64,000 nucleotides of DNA, taken from an uncultured Opitutia bacterium. GTDB lineage: Bacteria > Verrucomicrobiota > Verrucomicrobiia > Opitutales > UBA953. Below the pieces are notes generated by a model. The model did not search any database. It was not told where the DNA came from and was given only the letters and a program-made list of their open reading frames with translations. The stretch's first letter is position 1, and every line of letters starts with the position of its first letter. The position numbers and the translations under genes are program-made. Of the stretch, positions 46,444-55,698 are shown piece after piece. The DNA lies in the NCBI GenBank assembly GCA_903840355.1, contig CAIMFJ010000005.1, positions 186,001 through 250,000 on the forward strand, read 5' to 3'.

Positions 46444-46833
46444 ATGCCGAAAATTAACCCCATGTTTTTTGCCCTTGGCATCCCTGTGATTGTCATCGTG
46501 CTCTTATTAGCGATTGTTTTGCCACGTATGGCGGGGGGTGGAAAATTTGCAGACCTTTCCCCGTTCTCGGTGGATGCCTATCGGAAGGATTGGGCGACGC
46601 TACAGGGCAATACTTACCGCTTAGATTGTCAGATTGAACAACAACTTGCCTACGTCGAAGGCAAGGGTCGCGTCTTGGCTGTTAAGCCTACGGACGTCAG
46701 CCGAGGCAGTGGCCGCATTCCCGTCTTTGTCCCGCTCGGGGCCGGAGACAGTTTTGAAGTGGGGCAACGCTTTAAATGTAAAGTTCACGTCAGCCGCGAC
46801 CTGCTCGTCGTGGAGGAACTCGAACGCTTCTAA
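46444..46833 (+). CDS. Small membrane-anchored protein of unknown function
   Basis: A 129-residue protein with one N-terminal transmembrane helix (MFFALGIPVIVIVLLLAIVLP, about residues 7-27) and an otherwise soluble, beta-rich domain facing the periplasm. The domain runs YRLDCQIEQQLAYVEGKGRVLAVKP, RIPVFVPLGAGDSFEVGQRFKCKVHV, RDLLVVEELERF, which looks like an OB-type barrel, though that is only a visual guess. It is 39 nt after the ABC transporter and 14 nt before the 644-residue exported protein, so the three are probably one operon. Confidence 0.75.
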   Translation: MPKINPMFFALGIPVIVIVLLLAIVLPRMAGGGKFADLSPFSVDAYRKDWATLQGNTYRLDCQIEQQLAYVEGKGRVLAVKPTDVSRGSGRIPVFVPLGAGDSFEVGQRFKCKVHVSRDLLVVEELERF

Positions 46834-46847
46834 GACCCTTTCTCGTC

Positions 46848-48782
46848 ATGCGTAAAACTCTACTCTCCTGTTTTGGTTGGTGTGCAATGACGGTTCTGGG
46901 CTTTGCCCAGGCGCCCCCTCCGGGTGCTGCAGTCAGTGGCGGCGGTGGTGGTGATTACAAGAGCTCCACGGCCGAGGGCGGTGCGGATCGTATCTTTGAT
47001 GTAAATAGCGATTCCGTGGACATGGAAAACGGTAGCATGCAGTGGAAGGGCAAGACCTTTAACCTCGGAAACTCTCGGGCGATGCGGATGCGCTTTGAGC
47101 GCTACTTGGCTTCCCCTGCGGCGGGTGGCGACTTGAAGCGTTACCTGAGCATCTTGGATCAAATCGACAAACTTTTGGCCCCGAATGCCATCAATAAGGC
47201 GACGTATTATGCCAATCAACAAGAGGCCTTTAATCTGTTGTTCCAAGCGGCGGAATTCGAAGTCGATGGCGGAAATTGTCTGACGATTGCTTCCCAAGTG
47301 AAGAAGGTTTGGGCGATGCGTCAGGAGTTTCGCGAGTTAGAAGTGAACAAGAACCAGCTCGAAGCCTTGCGTAAAACCCAAGAGGGCGTGGTGATTAATC
47401 GTGCGGACAAAATTGAAGAAGCCAACGACGAGCGCAGTTCTGCAGTGCGTAAGGCGGGTCAGCCCAGTTTAGCAAAGTCTACGACCGGCAACACTGAGTT
47501 GGCTTATCGCGTGAAAGATGAACAGCGCACGCAGGCCGAGATTTTGGCTAAGAATGCCGAAATGACGGCCCTCGGTCTCAAGGCCCAAGTTGAGTTCCAA
47601 TCCCAAATGGTCGGTTTCCTGTTGGCCCGTCGCTACCACCATTGCTTGATCTCGAGTGCGTTCTATCGCGTGCTGTTCAAGTCGGGTAACCAAAACGTCA
47701 AGGTCGGTGCCAAAGAAGTGAAAGAATTTTTCCCTGTCTCGGATTTCGTGCCGACGCTGGAATCCGTCGACGTCTTGTGCCGCGAGGCCATGGCGGATGT
47801 GAACACGGGGATGCGCACGGTGGATGATTTGATGAAGCAGGGGGAAATGTATAGTGCCTTTGAGCGCCTCCAAGAAACCTATTTCTTAGGTGAGTTTGAG
47901 CCCTCGGTCATGACGTATGACCAAGATAAGAAACGCGAAATGTTAGCCCTCTGGCGCGACTTGCGTGAATTACAACGCCTCGGCGACGAGCATGATTTGG
48001 CGAACGTCGAAGGTTACGTGAATAAGGTGCGAGGTCGGGCCCGCGATTTCCCGGGGGCACCCATTCTTTCCAAAGTTAACAACGCTATCAATGCTTCCAA
48101 TATGGCTGTGCTGTCGGCGAAGAACGCCGCTTTGAATGGCGACACGGCTAAGGCGGAAGCTCAATTAGAGCGGGCGACGAAGATTTGGCCGTTGAATCCT
48201 GCGGTGAAGGACTTTGCCAATCAAGTGGTCAGCCGCCAAGATACTTTGGCCCAAAAGATCCCCGAGTTTGATCGCATGATCTCGGAGGCGAAGTGGCGCG
48301 ATATCTATAATAAGAAACTCGAGTTTGCCTTGGCTTTGGCCCAAGACAAAACTCGCTCGGAAAAATTGCGTGAAGTGGTTAACCGCATTGGCGAATTGGA
48401 TGCCAACATCCAAAAGGCCTCCGTGTTGGCCTCGCAGAACAACCCTTACCTCGCCTGGGATGTGATTGTTGAAACCTCGCGCAAGGAGCCTGATGACTTG
48501 GTGCTGGCCAAGACCCGTTCGGAAATTGCGCCTCTCGTCGCCGATTACGCTCGCTTGATCGGACTCGCTGAAAAGCTCGAGAAAGAAGGGGGCGAGGCTG
48601 CCGCACTGACGGCTTGGCTTTCGGCTCAAGACCTTAATCCCGCTTCCCCTGCGTGCAGTGCTTCCGTGAAGCGCTTGGCAATGTCAGTGTTGCAGAATGC
48701 GGGCGAAAAGGCCGCCGTCTCGACGCCCGCACCTCCGCCCGCGACGGGTGGGGATGAAGTACCCGTCCCTCCGAAGCGTTAA
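46848..48782 (+). CDS. Large secreted alpha-helical protein of unknown function
   Basis: A 644-residue protein with a signal peptide (MRKTLLSCFGWCAMTVLGFAQ). After a short Gly-rich linker (GGGGGD), nearly the whole chain is predicted helical, with coiled-coil-like stretches (about 180-250) and repeated helix pairs in the last third (AKAEAQLERATKIWPLNPAV; AWLSAQDLNPASPA) that look like degenerate tetratricopeptide repeats. The C terminus is Pro-rich (PAPPPATGGDEVPVPPKR). No catalytic motif is visible. It may be a scaffold or an outer-membrane-associated assembly factor working with the ABC transporter and the small anchored protein upstream. It converges with the MBL-hydrolase gene at 2 nt. 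Confidence 0.8.
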   Translation: MRKTLLSCFGWCAMTVLGFAQAPPPGAAVSGGGGGDYKSSTAEGGADRIFDVNSDSVDMENGSMQWKGKTFNLGNSRAMRMRFERYLASPAAGGDLKRYLSILDQIDKLLAPNAINKATYYANQQEAFNLLFQAAEFEVDGGNCLTIASQVKKVWAMRQEFRELEVNKNQLEALRKTQEGVVINRADKIEEANDERSSAVRKAGQPSLAKSTTGNTELAYRVKDEQRTQAEILAKNAEMTALGLKAQVEFQSQMVGFLLARRYHHCLISSAFYRVLFKSGNQNVKVGAKEVKEFFPVSDFVPTLESVDVLCREAMADVNTGMRTVDDLMKQGEMYSAFERLQETYFLGEFEPSVMTYDQDKKREMLALWRDLRELQRLGDEHDLANVEGYVNKVRGRARDFPGAPILSKVNNAINASNMAVLSAKNAALNGDTAKAEAQLERATKIWPLNPAVKDFANQVVSRQDTLAQKIPEFDRMISEAKWRDIYNKKLEFALALAQDKTRSEKLREVVNRIGELDANIQKASVLASQNNPYLAWDVIVETSRKEPDDLVLAKTRSEIAPLVADYARLIGLAEKLEKEGGEAAALTAWLSAQDLNPASPACSASVKRLAMSVLQNAGEKAAVSTPAPPPATGGDEVPVPPKR

Positions 48783-48784
48783 GT

Positions 48785-49579
48785 TTACCAGAGACTAACG
48801 GGGTCTTCTTCTAACGGGTCCACCACGGTGACGCGCAAGTCACTCTTGGTGGCCCGTACCTCTTGCATGAGGTTATCCACGATGACGGTCCGGTTGCACT
48901 CTTTGCTGAGGTGGCCGAGGTAGAGTTCGACGGCTTGCCATTCTTTAAGACTCAATAAGAGATCCCGGGCGGCGATGTTAGAGAGGTGGCCGTGTTTCCC
49001 GCGGATGCGTTGTTTGAGGCTCAACGGGCGTTTGGAAAGTTCCAGCATCTCATCGTCGTAATTGGATTCCAAGACCAGTACATCGGCCAAGGCGGCGTGG
49101 TGGCGCACTACCGGCGTCACGTGGCCTAGGTCGGTTAACCACGTCACGCGCCGTGCGGGTTGGTGGTCTTCGGCTGGGCAATCGATGGCGAAGCCGACAG
49201 GATCGGCCGCATCATGCGGGATGGGGATGGCCGTGACTTCGGTAGCTCCGAGCGAAAAGGTCGTACCGGTTTCAAAGATCTGCCAGAAGGGTTTAATTTT
49301 CTGGGTCGCCTGAATTCGGTGGGCGGTCTCTTGATTGGCATAGACTTTTAATAACGGGTTTTGACGGAGCAGGGCGGGGAGTCCGATGCAATGGTCGCTG
49401 TGCTCATGGGTAATCAGCACGCCATCGAGTGCCCGCAATTCGATACCTAGTTTTTGCAGGGACGTTTCGAGCCGGGGCCCTTGGAACCCCGCATCGATGA
49501 GGAGACGGGTGCCTTTGCTTTCTAAGAGCGAGCAATTGCCTGAACTGCTCGTACCAAGGATGTGAAACGCAAAGGCCAT
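48785..49579 (-). CDS. MBL-fold metallo-hydrolase (WalJ/YycJ-like)
   Basis: A 264-residue metallo-beta-lactamase-fold protein from the ATG at 49579; upstream in-frame codons are unlikely. FHILGTSSSGNCSLLES opens the fold, and THEHSDH (57-63) is the di-metal motif. DLGHVTPVV and LESNYDDEM supply further metal ligands, and LYLGHLSKECN the C-terminal His. The subfamily resembles YycJ (WalJ), linked in Firmicutes to DNA exonuclease or cell-wall control functions, though activity here is unknown. It diverges from glgC with 101 bp between starts and is unrelated to its convergent neighbour. Confidence 0.88.
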   Translation of the reverse strand: MAFAFHILGTSSSGNCSLLESKGTRLLIDAGFQGPRLETSLQKLGIELRALDGVLITHEHSDHCIGLPALLRQNPLLKVYANQETAHRIQATQKIKPFWQIFETGTTFSLGATEVTAIPIPHDAADPVGFAIDCPAEDHQPARRVTWLTDLGHVTPVVRHHAALADVLVLESNYDDEMLELSKRPLSLKQRIRGKHGHLSNIAARDLLLSLKEWQAVELYLGHLSKECNRTVIVDNLMQEVRATKSDLRVTVVDPLEEDPVSLW

Positions 49580-49680
49580 ACGGGACCTCAGAGCAACAGG
49601 TCTGCACTTTTCTTTCAAGCCACCTTTGTGGCTTTTCGCTTGAGGCTTAAAGTTCGCGGGGAATGATAGCAGGTACTGCT

Positions 49681-50976
49681 ATGCCTTCTACACCACGCGT
49701 TATCAGCATCATCATGGGGGGCGGCCGTGGCTCCCGACTTTACCCTTTGACGAAAGATCGTTGTAAGCCCGCGGTGCCATTGGCGGGCAATTATCGTCTC
49801 GTGGATATCCCTATTAGCAACTGTCTGAATTCAGGCTTTAACCAAATTTTCGTCCTCACGCAGTTCAACACCGCATCGTTGCACAAGCACATTCAGCAAA
49901 CGTATAAGTTTGATGGCTTTGGTGGCGGTTTTGTGGACATCCTCGCGGCAGAGCAAACGGGCGATAAGGAATCGTGGTACCAAGGCACGGCCGATGCGGT
50001 GCGTCAAAACCTGCACCACTATAACCTTTCGGATAATGATTTAGTTTTAATCCTTTCGGGCGACCAGTTGTACCGCTTGGATTTTGACGAATTAGTGCGC
50101 CAGCATTTAGAGGCGAATGCGGAAGTCACGATTGCAGCCAAAGCCCTCCCGGCTGACCAGGTTTCGGCCTTGGGTGTGATGCGAGTTGGCACTGATTTAC
50201 GTATTTCGGAATTCGTCGAGAAACCTAAAGACCCTAAAGTGATTGCTTCGTTGGTTTTAGGTGGTGAAGCACGAGCTCGGTTGTCGGATAAGTCCGCTAA
50301 GCCTTATTGCTTAGCCTCGATGGGGATTTATTTATTTTCCGGTCGGGTCATGCGCGAAGCGTTGGCCAATCCGTCCCAAACGGACTTCGGTAAAGAAGTC
50401 ATTCCAGGCCTCTTGCACTCTAAGCGCATGATGGCTTACGTTTTTGATGGTTACTGGGAAGACATTGGTACGGTTGGTTCGTTCTGGGAATGCAACCTAT
50501 CGCTTACGGATCCGGTGCCTCCGTTCGATTTCTTTGACGGTCAAAACCCCGTTTATACGCACTCCCGTTACCTTCCTACTTCCAAACTCAATGGCACGCG
50601 AGTTCGCCATGTTTTGATGGCGGACGGGGCGATTGTAGATGATTCCGAATTGGAGCGCTGTGTGATTGGGGTTCGTTCCGTGATTCGCCAAGGCACCCGT
50701 TTAGAAAATGTAGTGATGATGGGGGCCGACTTCTTTGAGCGTCCTGATGATTTAACTTCCAATAATAATGCCCAACGGCCGCACGTCGGTGTGGGCGAGA
50801 ATTGTGTAATTCGCAATGCGATCATCGACAAGAATGCCCGGATTGGTGCTGGTTGTCGTTTGTCCCCTCGAGGCTTGCTGGAAAAATGGGAAACGCCCGC
50901 GTTGTTCGTGCGCGACGGCGTAATCGTCGTTAAAAAGGGCGCCGTGGTGTCTCCCGGAACCGTCGTCGGCGAATGA
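49681..50976 (+). CDS. glgC: Glucose-1-phosphate adenylyltransferase
   Basis: A 431-residue ADP-glucose pyrophosphorylase, the committed step to glycogen. The ATG at 49681 is preferred over 49663. MGGGRGSRLYPLTKDRCKPAVPL is the nucleotide-binding pyrophosphorylase motif, with YRLVDIPISNCLNSG following. WYQGTADAVRQNL, VLILSGDQLYRLDF and EFVEKPKDPKV are further active-site segments, and the C-terminal left-handed beta-helix ends at about 431. Its stop overlaps the next start (ATGA), so the downstream membrane protein is translationally coupled. No other glg gene is in the window. Confidence 0.94.
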   Translation: MPSTPRVISIIMGGGRGSRLYPLTKDRCKPAVPLAGNYRLVDIPISNCLNSGFNQIFVLTQFNTASLHKHIQQTYKFDGFGGGFVDILAAEQTGDKESWYQGTADAVRQNLHHYNLSDNDLVLILSGDQLYRLDFDELVRQHLEANAEVTIAAKALPADQVSALGVMRVGTDLRISEFVEKPKDPKVIASLVLGGEARARLSDKSAKPYCLASMGIYLFSGRVMREALANPSQTDFGKEVIPGLLHSKRMMAYVFDGYWEDIGTVGSFWECNLSLTDPVPPFDFFDGQNPVYTHSRYLPTSKLNGTRVRHVLMADGAIVDDSELERCVIGVRSVIRQGTRLENVVMMGADFFERPDDLTSNNNAQRPHVGVGENCVIRNAIIDKNARIGAGCRLSPRGLLEKWETPALFVRDGVIVVKKGAVVSPGTVVGE

Positions 50977-52028
50977 ATGGCTTCGCCCGCACGTACTGGT
51001 TTGCTTGGGGGCTTTTAGTTTTAACCGCCGCCTTCACCGGCGTGGCTTCCATCAAAACTGCCTTCTTTGGCGGTTTGGTGGCGGCGGTGATTCCGACCCT
51101 ACTCACGCGGGTCTTTGAACGCGTCGGGTTACGCTTTGCCCCTCTGATTGGTGCCGCGATGGGCGTGCTCTGGGTCTTTCTTGTTTTATGGTATAAGAAA
51201 CTTGCGGGTGACCCTGAGGACCTTGTTTGGGCTTATTGGACCTTAGGTTTGGATTTATCCATCAAGGCTGCTGGGTTTGCGGGCACGGGTTTGATGGCGG
51301 CGTTGGTGGTGCGGACGACTTTTACCCGAGCGGCCATGATGGGGGTGCTTTTGGCGGCTGCGATGACGGTCTTACCTTACGGGTTTATTGCCTGGGTTGA
51401 CTATGAGCGGGCTGGTCCCGTTGAAGTGGTGTGTTTAAGTTCGGCGGATGTTCCCGTGGACCAAGGTCCTTATCACAATCCTGGGGCACAAGTCCCAACG
51501 ATTTTACCCGAAGAGGGGCAGGTGCTCAAAAAAGCCATGCTCGTGGTCCCAGGGGTGGCTGGCCCCGAAGCGATTGATACCAAAGACCACCGTTATTGGC
51601 CGTTGTGGCGTACGACCTTGGTTTACCCCGGCAATCCTGGGGGCGAGTTGCGCCGGGTGATTTTGGTGCTTTCTCCTGAATTAAAGAACAAACAGCACTG
51701 GAGTGTACCTCTCAGTGCCAAGCCAGATGGCATTAGTTTGATTTACCTAGATGAAGCGAAGGCTCAATTATGGTCGTCAGAGGGCGGGACGAGTTCGGGG
51801 GTTTTTTTAGAAGTTGACGCCTTTTTCCGCAGTGAAGGCTCAGGCTTAGTGCCTGATCATTTGGAAGTGGCGGTGGCGCGTCATTCGCCTGTGGGCCAGT
51901 TTTATGCCCCGCAACCAGCGGTGACGAAACCAGCGGCTTTTTTCAAAAACCCAGCTCTAGAAAAGCCCCTCGAGAAGCCTCGCTTAGTGCGTCCTACCTT
52001 TGCCCCTGAAGCGGCGCCAGCAAAGTAG
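50973..52028 (+). CDS. Membrane protein of unknown function
   Basis: A 351-residue protein whose first ~150 residues contain about four to five hydrophobic segments (WFAWGLLVLTAAFTGVAS; FAPLIGAAMGVLWVFLVLWY; AAGFAGTGLMAALVVRTT; MGVLLAAAMTVLPYGFIAW). The rest is a soluble domain (about 155-351) ending in a Pro/Lys-rich tail, with VVCLSSADVPVDQGPY near its start. I know no family for it. It overlaps glgC by four nucleotides, so the two are co-expressed, but a link to glycogen synthesis is not evident. It ends 2 nt before the convergent ABC exporter gene. Confidence 0.78.
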   Translation: MNGFARTYWFAWGLLVLTAAFTGVASIKTAFFGGLVAAVIPTLLTRVFERVGLRFAPLIGAAMGVLWVFLVLWYKKLAGDPEDLVWAYWTLGLDLSIKAAGFAGTGLMAALVVRTTFTRAAMMGVLLAAAMTVLPYGFIAWVDYERAGPVEVVCLSSADVPVDQGPYHNPGAQVPTILPEEGQVLKKAMLVVPGVAGPEAIDTKDHRYWPLWRTTLVYPGNPGGELRRVILVLSPELKNKQHWSVPLSAKPDGISLIYLDEAKAQLWSSEGGTSSGVFLEVDAFFRSEGSGLVPDHLEVAVARHSPVGQFYAPQPAVTKPAAFFKNPALEKPLEKPRLVRPTFAPEAAPAK

Positions 52029-52030
52029 GG

Positions 52031-53839
52031 TTAGGTCGTGGCACTGAGGAAGTCGCGGTGCAAGCGAGCGTAGTTTCCGTCGAGCGTTAAGAGGCTTTCG
52101 TGCGTACCGCGTTCGACGATTTTACCGTGATCGAGGACGAGTACTTGGTCGGCCTTGCGAATGGTGCTTAAGCGGTGGGCGACGATGAAACTCGTGCGGC
52201 CTTTCATCAAGCGGGCGAGGGCAAGTTGCAGCCGCGATTCGGTGATGGTATCCACGGCACTGGTGGCTTCATCGAGTACTAAGATGCGTGGGTTAGCCAT
52301 CAGCGCACGACCAAAGGCGACCAGCTGTTGCTGTCCAAGGGAAAGACCGCGGCCCTTTTCAGAGACGATGGTGTGAATGCCTTGCGGTAGGCTTTCAATG
52401 AGATCCAAACAGTCCAGATCGCGGAAGGCCTGACGAACTTCTTCGTCGCTGGCATCGGGGCGCGTGGCTTTGACGTTTTCGGCAATTGACCCTGCAAAGA
52501 GGAAGTTTTGTTGAAACACGAAGCCCGTCTGACGTCGTAATGACGCTTGCTGAATTTTACTTAAATCTAAGTCGTCGAGTAGGACTTGGCCCGAGTCGGG
52601 CAACTGAAATTTGGCGAGTAAGTTGATGATGGTGGATTTACCTGACCCCGTGTGGCCGACGAGGGCGATGACTTGCCCAGGGCTGGCTTTAAAGGAGGCA
52701 TGGTGTAAAACAGGGCGGCCTACTTCGTAGGAGAAGGTCACGTCGCGAAACTCAACTTCACCCTTTAACGGCGGGCATGGAGCCGCGTCAGGGGCATCTT
52801 TCCAAGCCGGGGGCGTGTCCAGCATCCGGAAGTAGCGCTCCGCCCCCGCCATGGCTAAGGTGGCTTCTGAGAGCTGTGTTCCAATGATCGTGATGGGAGA
52901 GAAGAACAGGTCCGAGAGGAAGAAAAAGGTCAGTAAATCGCCAATACCTGCACTCTGGTGTGAAATAGCCATCCAGCCACCGACCCCGACCAGAGCGGCT
53001 AAAAACCCTTGAGCATTTAATTCTAATAAGGGCAGGTAGAGGGCGCTTAAACTCGCGGTTTTAACCACATTGTCTGCTAAGGTGTGGACCAAGCGGGAGA
53101 AGATCCCCGCATTGGTTTCTTCGCGGGCAAAGCCTTGGGTAACACGGATGCCTTGTACCGTCTCGGCTAGGGCTGAGGTGACGCGCGAAAAGCTCTCTTG
53201 TTGGATTCGCGAGGCGTGCAAAATTTTACCGCGGAAAAAGCCATGAACAAGGAGTAAGCAGGGGACAATTGCCAGAAGTACTAAGAAGAGCTGCGGGTTG
53301 ACCCATAACATCACTGCAGCCGCCGCCAACATCTGGCCCAAGGATACGAGGGTGATGAAGAAATTATTTTGAATCCCATTCCGCATCGCTTCGATGTCGG
53401 AAATCATGCGGCTGATTAAACTCCCGTGACGGCGTTGGTGGAAGAACGACAGCGTCTGCGTGAGGAGGTGTGCCATGAGTTTGTTGCGCAAGTCACGCAA
53501 CACCGCTTCACCAATCTGGTGGGCGAGGCGAATCCGCCAGTAGAGGGCGACATCGGCAAGTATGACCGCTGCTAAGAAAAAGGCGACCCAGCCAAAAGTG
53601 GCTTCAACGTTACCTTGGGTAACAGGGTTTTTGATAATATAACTGACCAGCCAAGCGAGCGAAGGTAGGGCGCACGCCCGAATGGCACACAGGACGAGCA
53701 AGGTGTTCCGTTGACGGTAATGGGGTCGCGTGAAGGCCAGGAGGCGTTGAATCGTCGACCAACGTAAGGGTAGGCGATCAGGTTCTTCTTCGTCGGGACG
53801 TACGCGTCGGACCGAAATTTCTAAGCGTTCTTGGCTCAT
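52031..53839 (-). CDS. ABC exporter subunit, canonical Walker B and degenerate signature
   Basis: A 602-residue half-transporter with an N-terminal six-helix exporter domain (about 60-340) and a C-terminal ATPase. The ATG at 53839 is chosen because it overlaps the upstream partner stop (ATGA). Walker A is VGHTGSGKSTIINLL, Walker B with catalytic Glu is ILVLDEATSAVD, and the H-loop is VAHRLSTIR. The signature reads LSLGQ instead of LSGGQ, a degenerate form. Its partner has the opposite asymmetry, as in heterodimeric exporters such as TM287/288. The likely job is ATP-driven export of a lipid, drug or peptide. Confidence 0.9.
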   Translation of the reverse strand: MSQERLEISVRRVRPDEEEPDRLPLRWSTIQRLLAFTRPHYRQRNTLLVLCAIRACALPSLAWLVSYIIKNPVTQGNVEATFGWVAFFLAAVILADVALYWRIRLAHQIGEAVLRDLRNKLMAHLLTQTLSFFHQRRHGSLISRMISDIEAMRNGIQNNFFITLVSLGQMLAAAAVMLWVNPQLFLVLLAIVPCLLLVHGFFRGKILHASRIQQESFSRVTSALAETVQGIRVTQGFAREETNAGIFSRLVHTLADNVVKTASLSALYLPLLELNAQGFLAALVGVGGWMAISHQSAGIGDLLTFFFLSDLFFSPITIIGTQLSEATLAMAGAERYFRMLDTPPAWKDAPDAAPCPPLKGEVEFRDVTFSYEVGRPVLHHASFKASPGQVIALVGHTGSGKSTIINLLAKFQLPDSGQVLLDDLDLSKIQQASLRRQTGFVFQQNFLFAGSIAENVKATRPDASDEEVRQAFRDLDCLDLIESLPQGIHTIVSEKGRGLSLGQQQLVAFGRALMANPRILVLDEATSAVDTITESRLQLALARLMKGRTSFIVAHRLSTIRKADQVLVLDHGKIVERGTHESLLTLDGNYARLHRDFLSATT

Positions 53840-55662
53840 ACGTTCGCTCCTTCCGATTGTACCAAGATGGCCCGACGGTAATGGCCCTCTTGTTGCATGA
53901 GTTCTTCGTGGGTCCCGCATTGCGCCAGGCGTCCCCGGTCGAGGACTAAGATGAGATCGGCACGTCGGAGCGTGCTCAAGCGGTGGGCGACGATGAAGGT
54001 CGTACGGCCGACCATAGCGGATTCCATTGCTTCTAGAATTTCCTTTTCTGTTTCAGGGTCGATGGCAGAGGTGGGGTCATCGAGTAGGAGCACCGTGGGC
54101 TCTAAGAGTAGGGCACGGGCAATCGCTAAGCGTTGCCGTTGACCACCTGAGAGGTTCACGCCTCCTTCACCCAGGTGGGTATTATAGCCTTCAGGCAACG
54201 CTTGGATAAATTCGTGGGCTCCGGCGATTTTGGCGGCCCGTTCGATACGTTCTTGGCTAGCCAGCGGGTGACCAAAGGCGATGTTTGCCGCAATAGTATT
54301 AGAGAATAAAAAGTTCTCTTGGAAAACGATACCCACTTGGCGGCGTAATTCTAGAAGAGGCAGGGTGCGAAGGTCGTGCCCATCGAGGGTGACGCGTCCT
54401 TGGGTAGGGTCGTAGAAGCGGGGAATCAGGGACAGCAGGGCGGATTTCCCAGCCCCCGTAGCTCCCGCAATCGCGATGCGTTGTCCGGGTTTGGCTTTAA
54501 AACTCACCTCCCGGAGGACCGAGTTATTGTCGTGGTATTCGAACGTGACGTTTTCAAACGCCACTTCGCCGAGGAACCTTCCAGGGGATTGACTATTAGG
54601 CGCAGAGCTCACCCCGGGATCCGTATCTAAGATTTCAAAAATCCGTTTTGCTCCCGCGAGCGAAACCTGGGCGTTGTCGACAACTGTAGCGAGGGTCGTG
54701 ACTTGTGCGGCGAACTGCGTCAACAGGCCCGCAAACGCCACTACGCCCGTGCCCAGGGTGATTTCACCTCTGGTGACTAACCAGCCGCCATAGCCAATCA
54801 GAATTGCCATGGAAAGACGGTTAAAGCCATCAATCACCGGCCAGAAGAGGGCAATCTCGCCGAAAATCTTTTTCTTCTGAACGCGAATATCTTCACTCCA
54901 GCCTTCGAAACGGGTCTGCACCTTGGGTTCTAACGAGAACCCTTTTACCACTTGGATGCCTTGGACATTTTCCGAGAAACCAAGTACCATGCGATCCATG
55001 AGGTCGCGGTTTTCTTCGTAGGCCGGACGAACTTTTTTCGAGAAGCGAATCGCAAACCAAGCTTGGAAAGGTAGGACGGACAGACAGGCCAAGGTAAGCC
55101 GCCAATCGGTCCGGAACATGTAGATGGAACAAGCAATCAGCGTGATTCCGATGATAGCGAGTTGCAGGAGGACGCCTTCGATGAAAATGCGGATCGAGTG
55201 GGCATCGGAAGTTACGCGATTGATAATTGAGCCGCTGGCATTGGAGTCGAAGAACCGGAAACTCAGTTGTTGGAGTTTAGCGAAAACTTGAGCGCGTAAG
55301 TTGACGACGATGTGGCCGTGTAGAAAGCGTACTGAAACCAGGCCAAACGTATAGGCGAAGGCAGCTCGCAGGAGGGCCGCAACGATGATGCCACCCGCGA
55401 GCCAAGCTAAGATGCCGGTAGGGGTTGCCTCCTGTGGCACAAAGAAAGGCAGCGATGGCGCAGGCACTTTGGCGTCCACGCAATGTCGTAGGTAGTCGAC
55501 GGCAATCCCCGCCAACGCAAACACGCTCACCGTGAGAAAAACGACGAGCAGTTGGAGTGACAGTAATTGCAGGCAGTCGGTACGATACGACCACGCAATA
55601 CCGAACAAACGTCTTAAGGTGTGATCCGGAGGCTGGGAATGCTTATCAGGAATAGCCGACAT
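53836..55662 (-). CDS. ABC exporter subunit, degenerate Walker B
   Basis: A 608-residue half-transporter with six transmembrane helices (about 30-340) and a C-terminal nucleotide-binding domain. Walker A is AGATGAGKSALLSLI, the signature is canonical (NLSGGQRQRLAIARAL), and the H-loop is VAHRLSTLR. At the Walker B end the sequence is VLLLDDPTSAIDP: Asp replaces the catalytic Glu. So its own ATP site is inactive for hydrolysis, and its signature completes the active site on the partner. It overlaps the partner by four nucleotides and lies 36 nt after the aminotransferase start. Confidence 0.92.
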   Translation of the reverse strand: MSAIPDKHSQPPDHTLRRLFGIAWSYRTDCLQLLSLQLLVVFLTVSVFALAGIAVDYLRHCVDAKVPAPSLPFFVPQEATPTGILAWLAGGIIVAALLRAAFAYTFGLVSVRFLHGHIVVNLRAQVFAKLQQLSFRFFDSNASGSIINRVTSDAHSIRIFIEGVLLQLAIIGITLIACSIYMFRTDWRLTLACLSVLPFQAWFAIRFSKKVRPAYEENRDLMDRMVLGFSENVQGIQVVKGFSLEPKVQTRFEGWSEDIRVQKKKIFGEIALFWPVIDGFNRLSMAILIGYGGWLVTRGEITLGTGVVAFAGLLTQFAAQVTTLATVVDNAQVSLAGAKRIFEILDTDPGVSSAPNSQSPGRFLGEVAFENVTFEYHDNNSVLREVSFKAKPGQRIAIAGATGAGKSALLSLIPRFYDPTQGRVTLDGHDLRTLPLLELRRQVGIVFQENFLFSNTIAANIAFGHPLASQERIERAAKIAGAHEFIQALPEGYNTHLGEGGVNLSGGQRQRLAIARALLLEPTVLLLDDPTSAIDPETEKEILEAMESAMVGRTTFIVAHRLSTLRRADLILVLDRGRLAQCGTHEELMQQEGHYRRAILVQSEGANV

Positions 55663-55698
55663 GCTCTGACATCATCGTCCGTGAAGACGATGAAGAGA

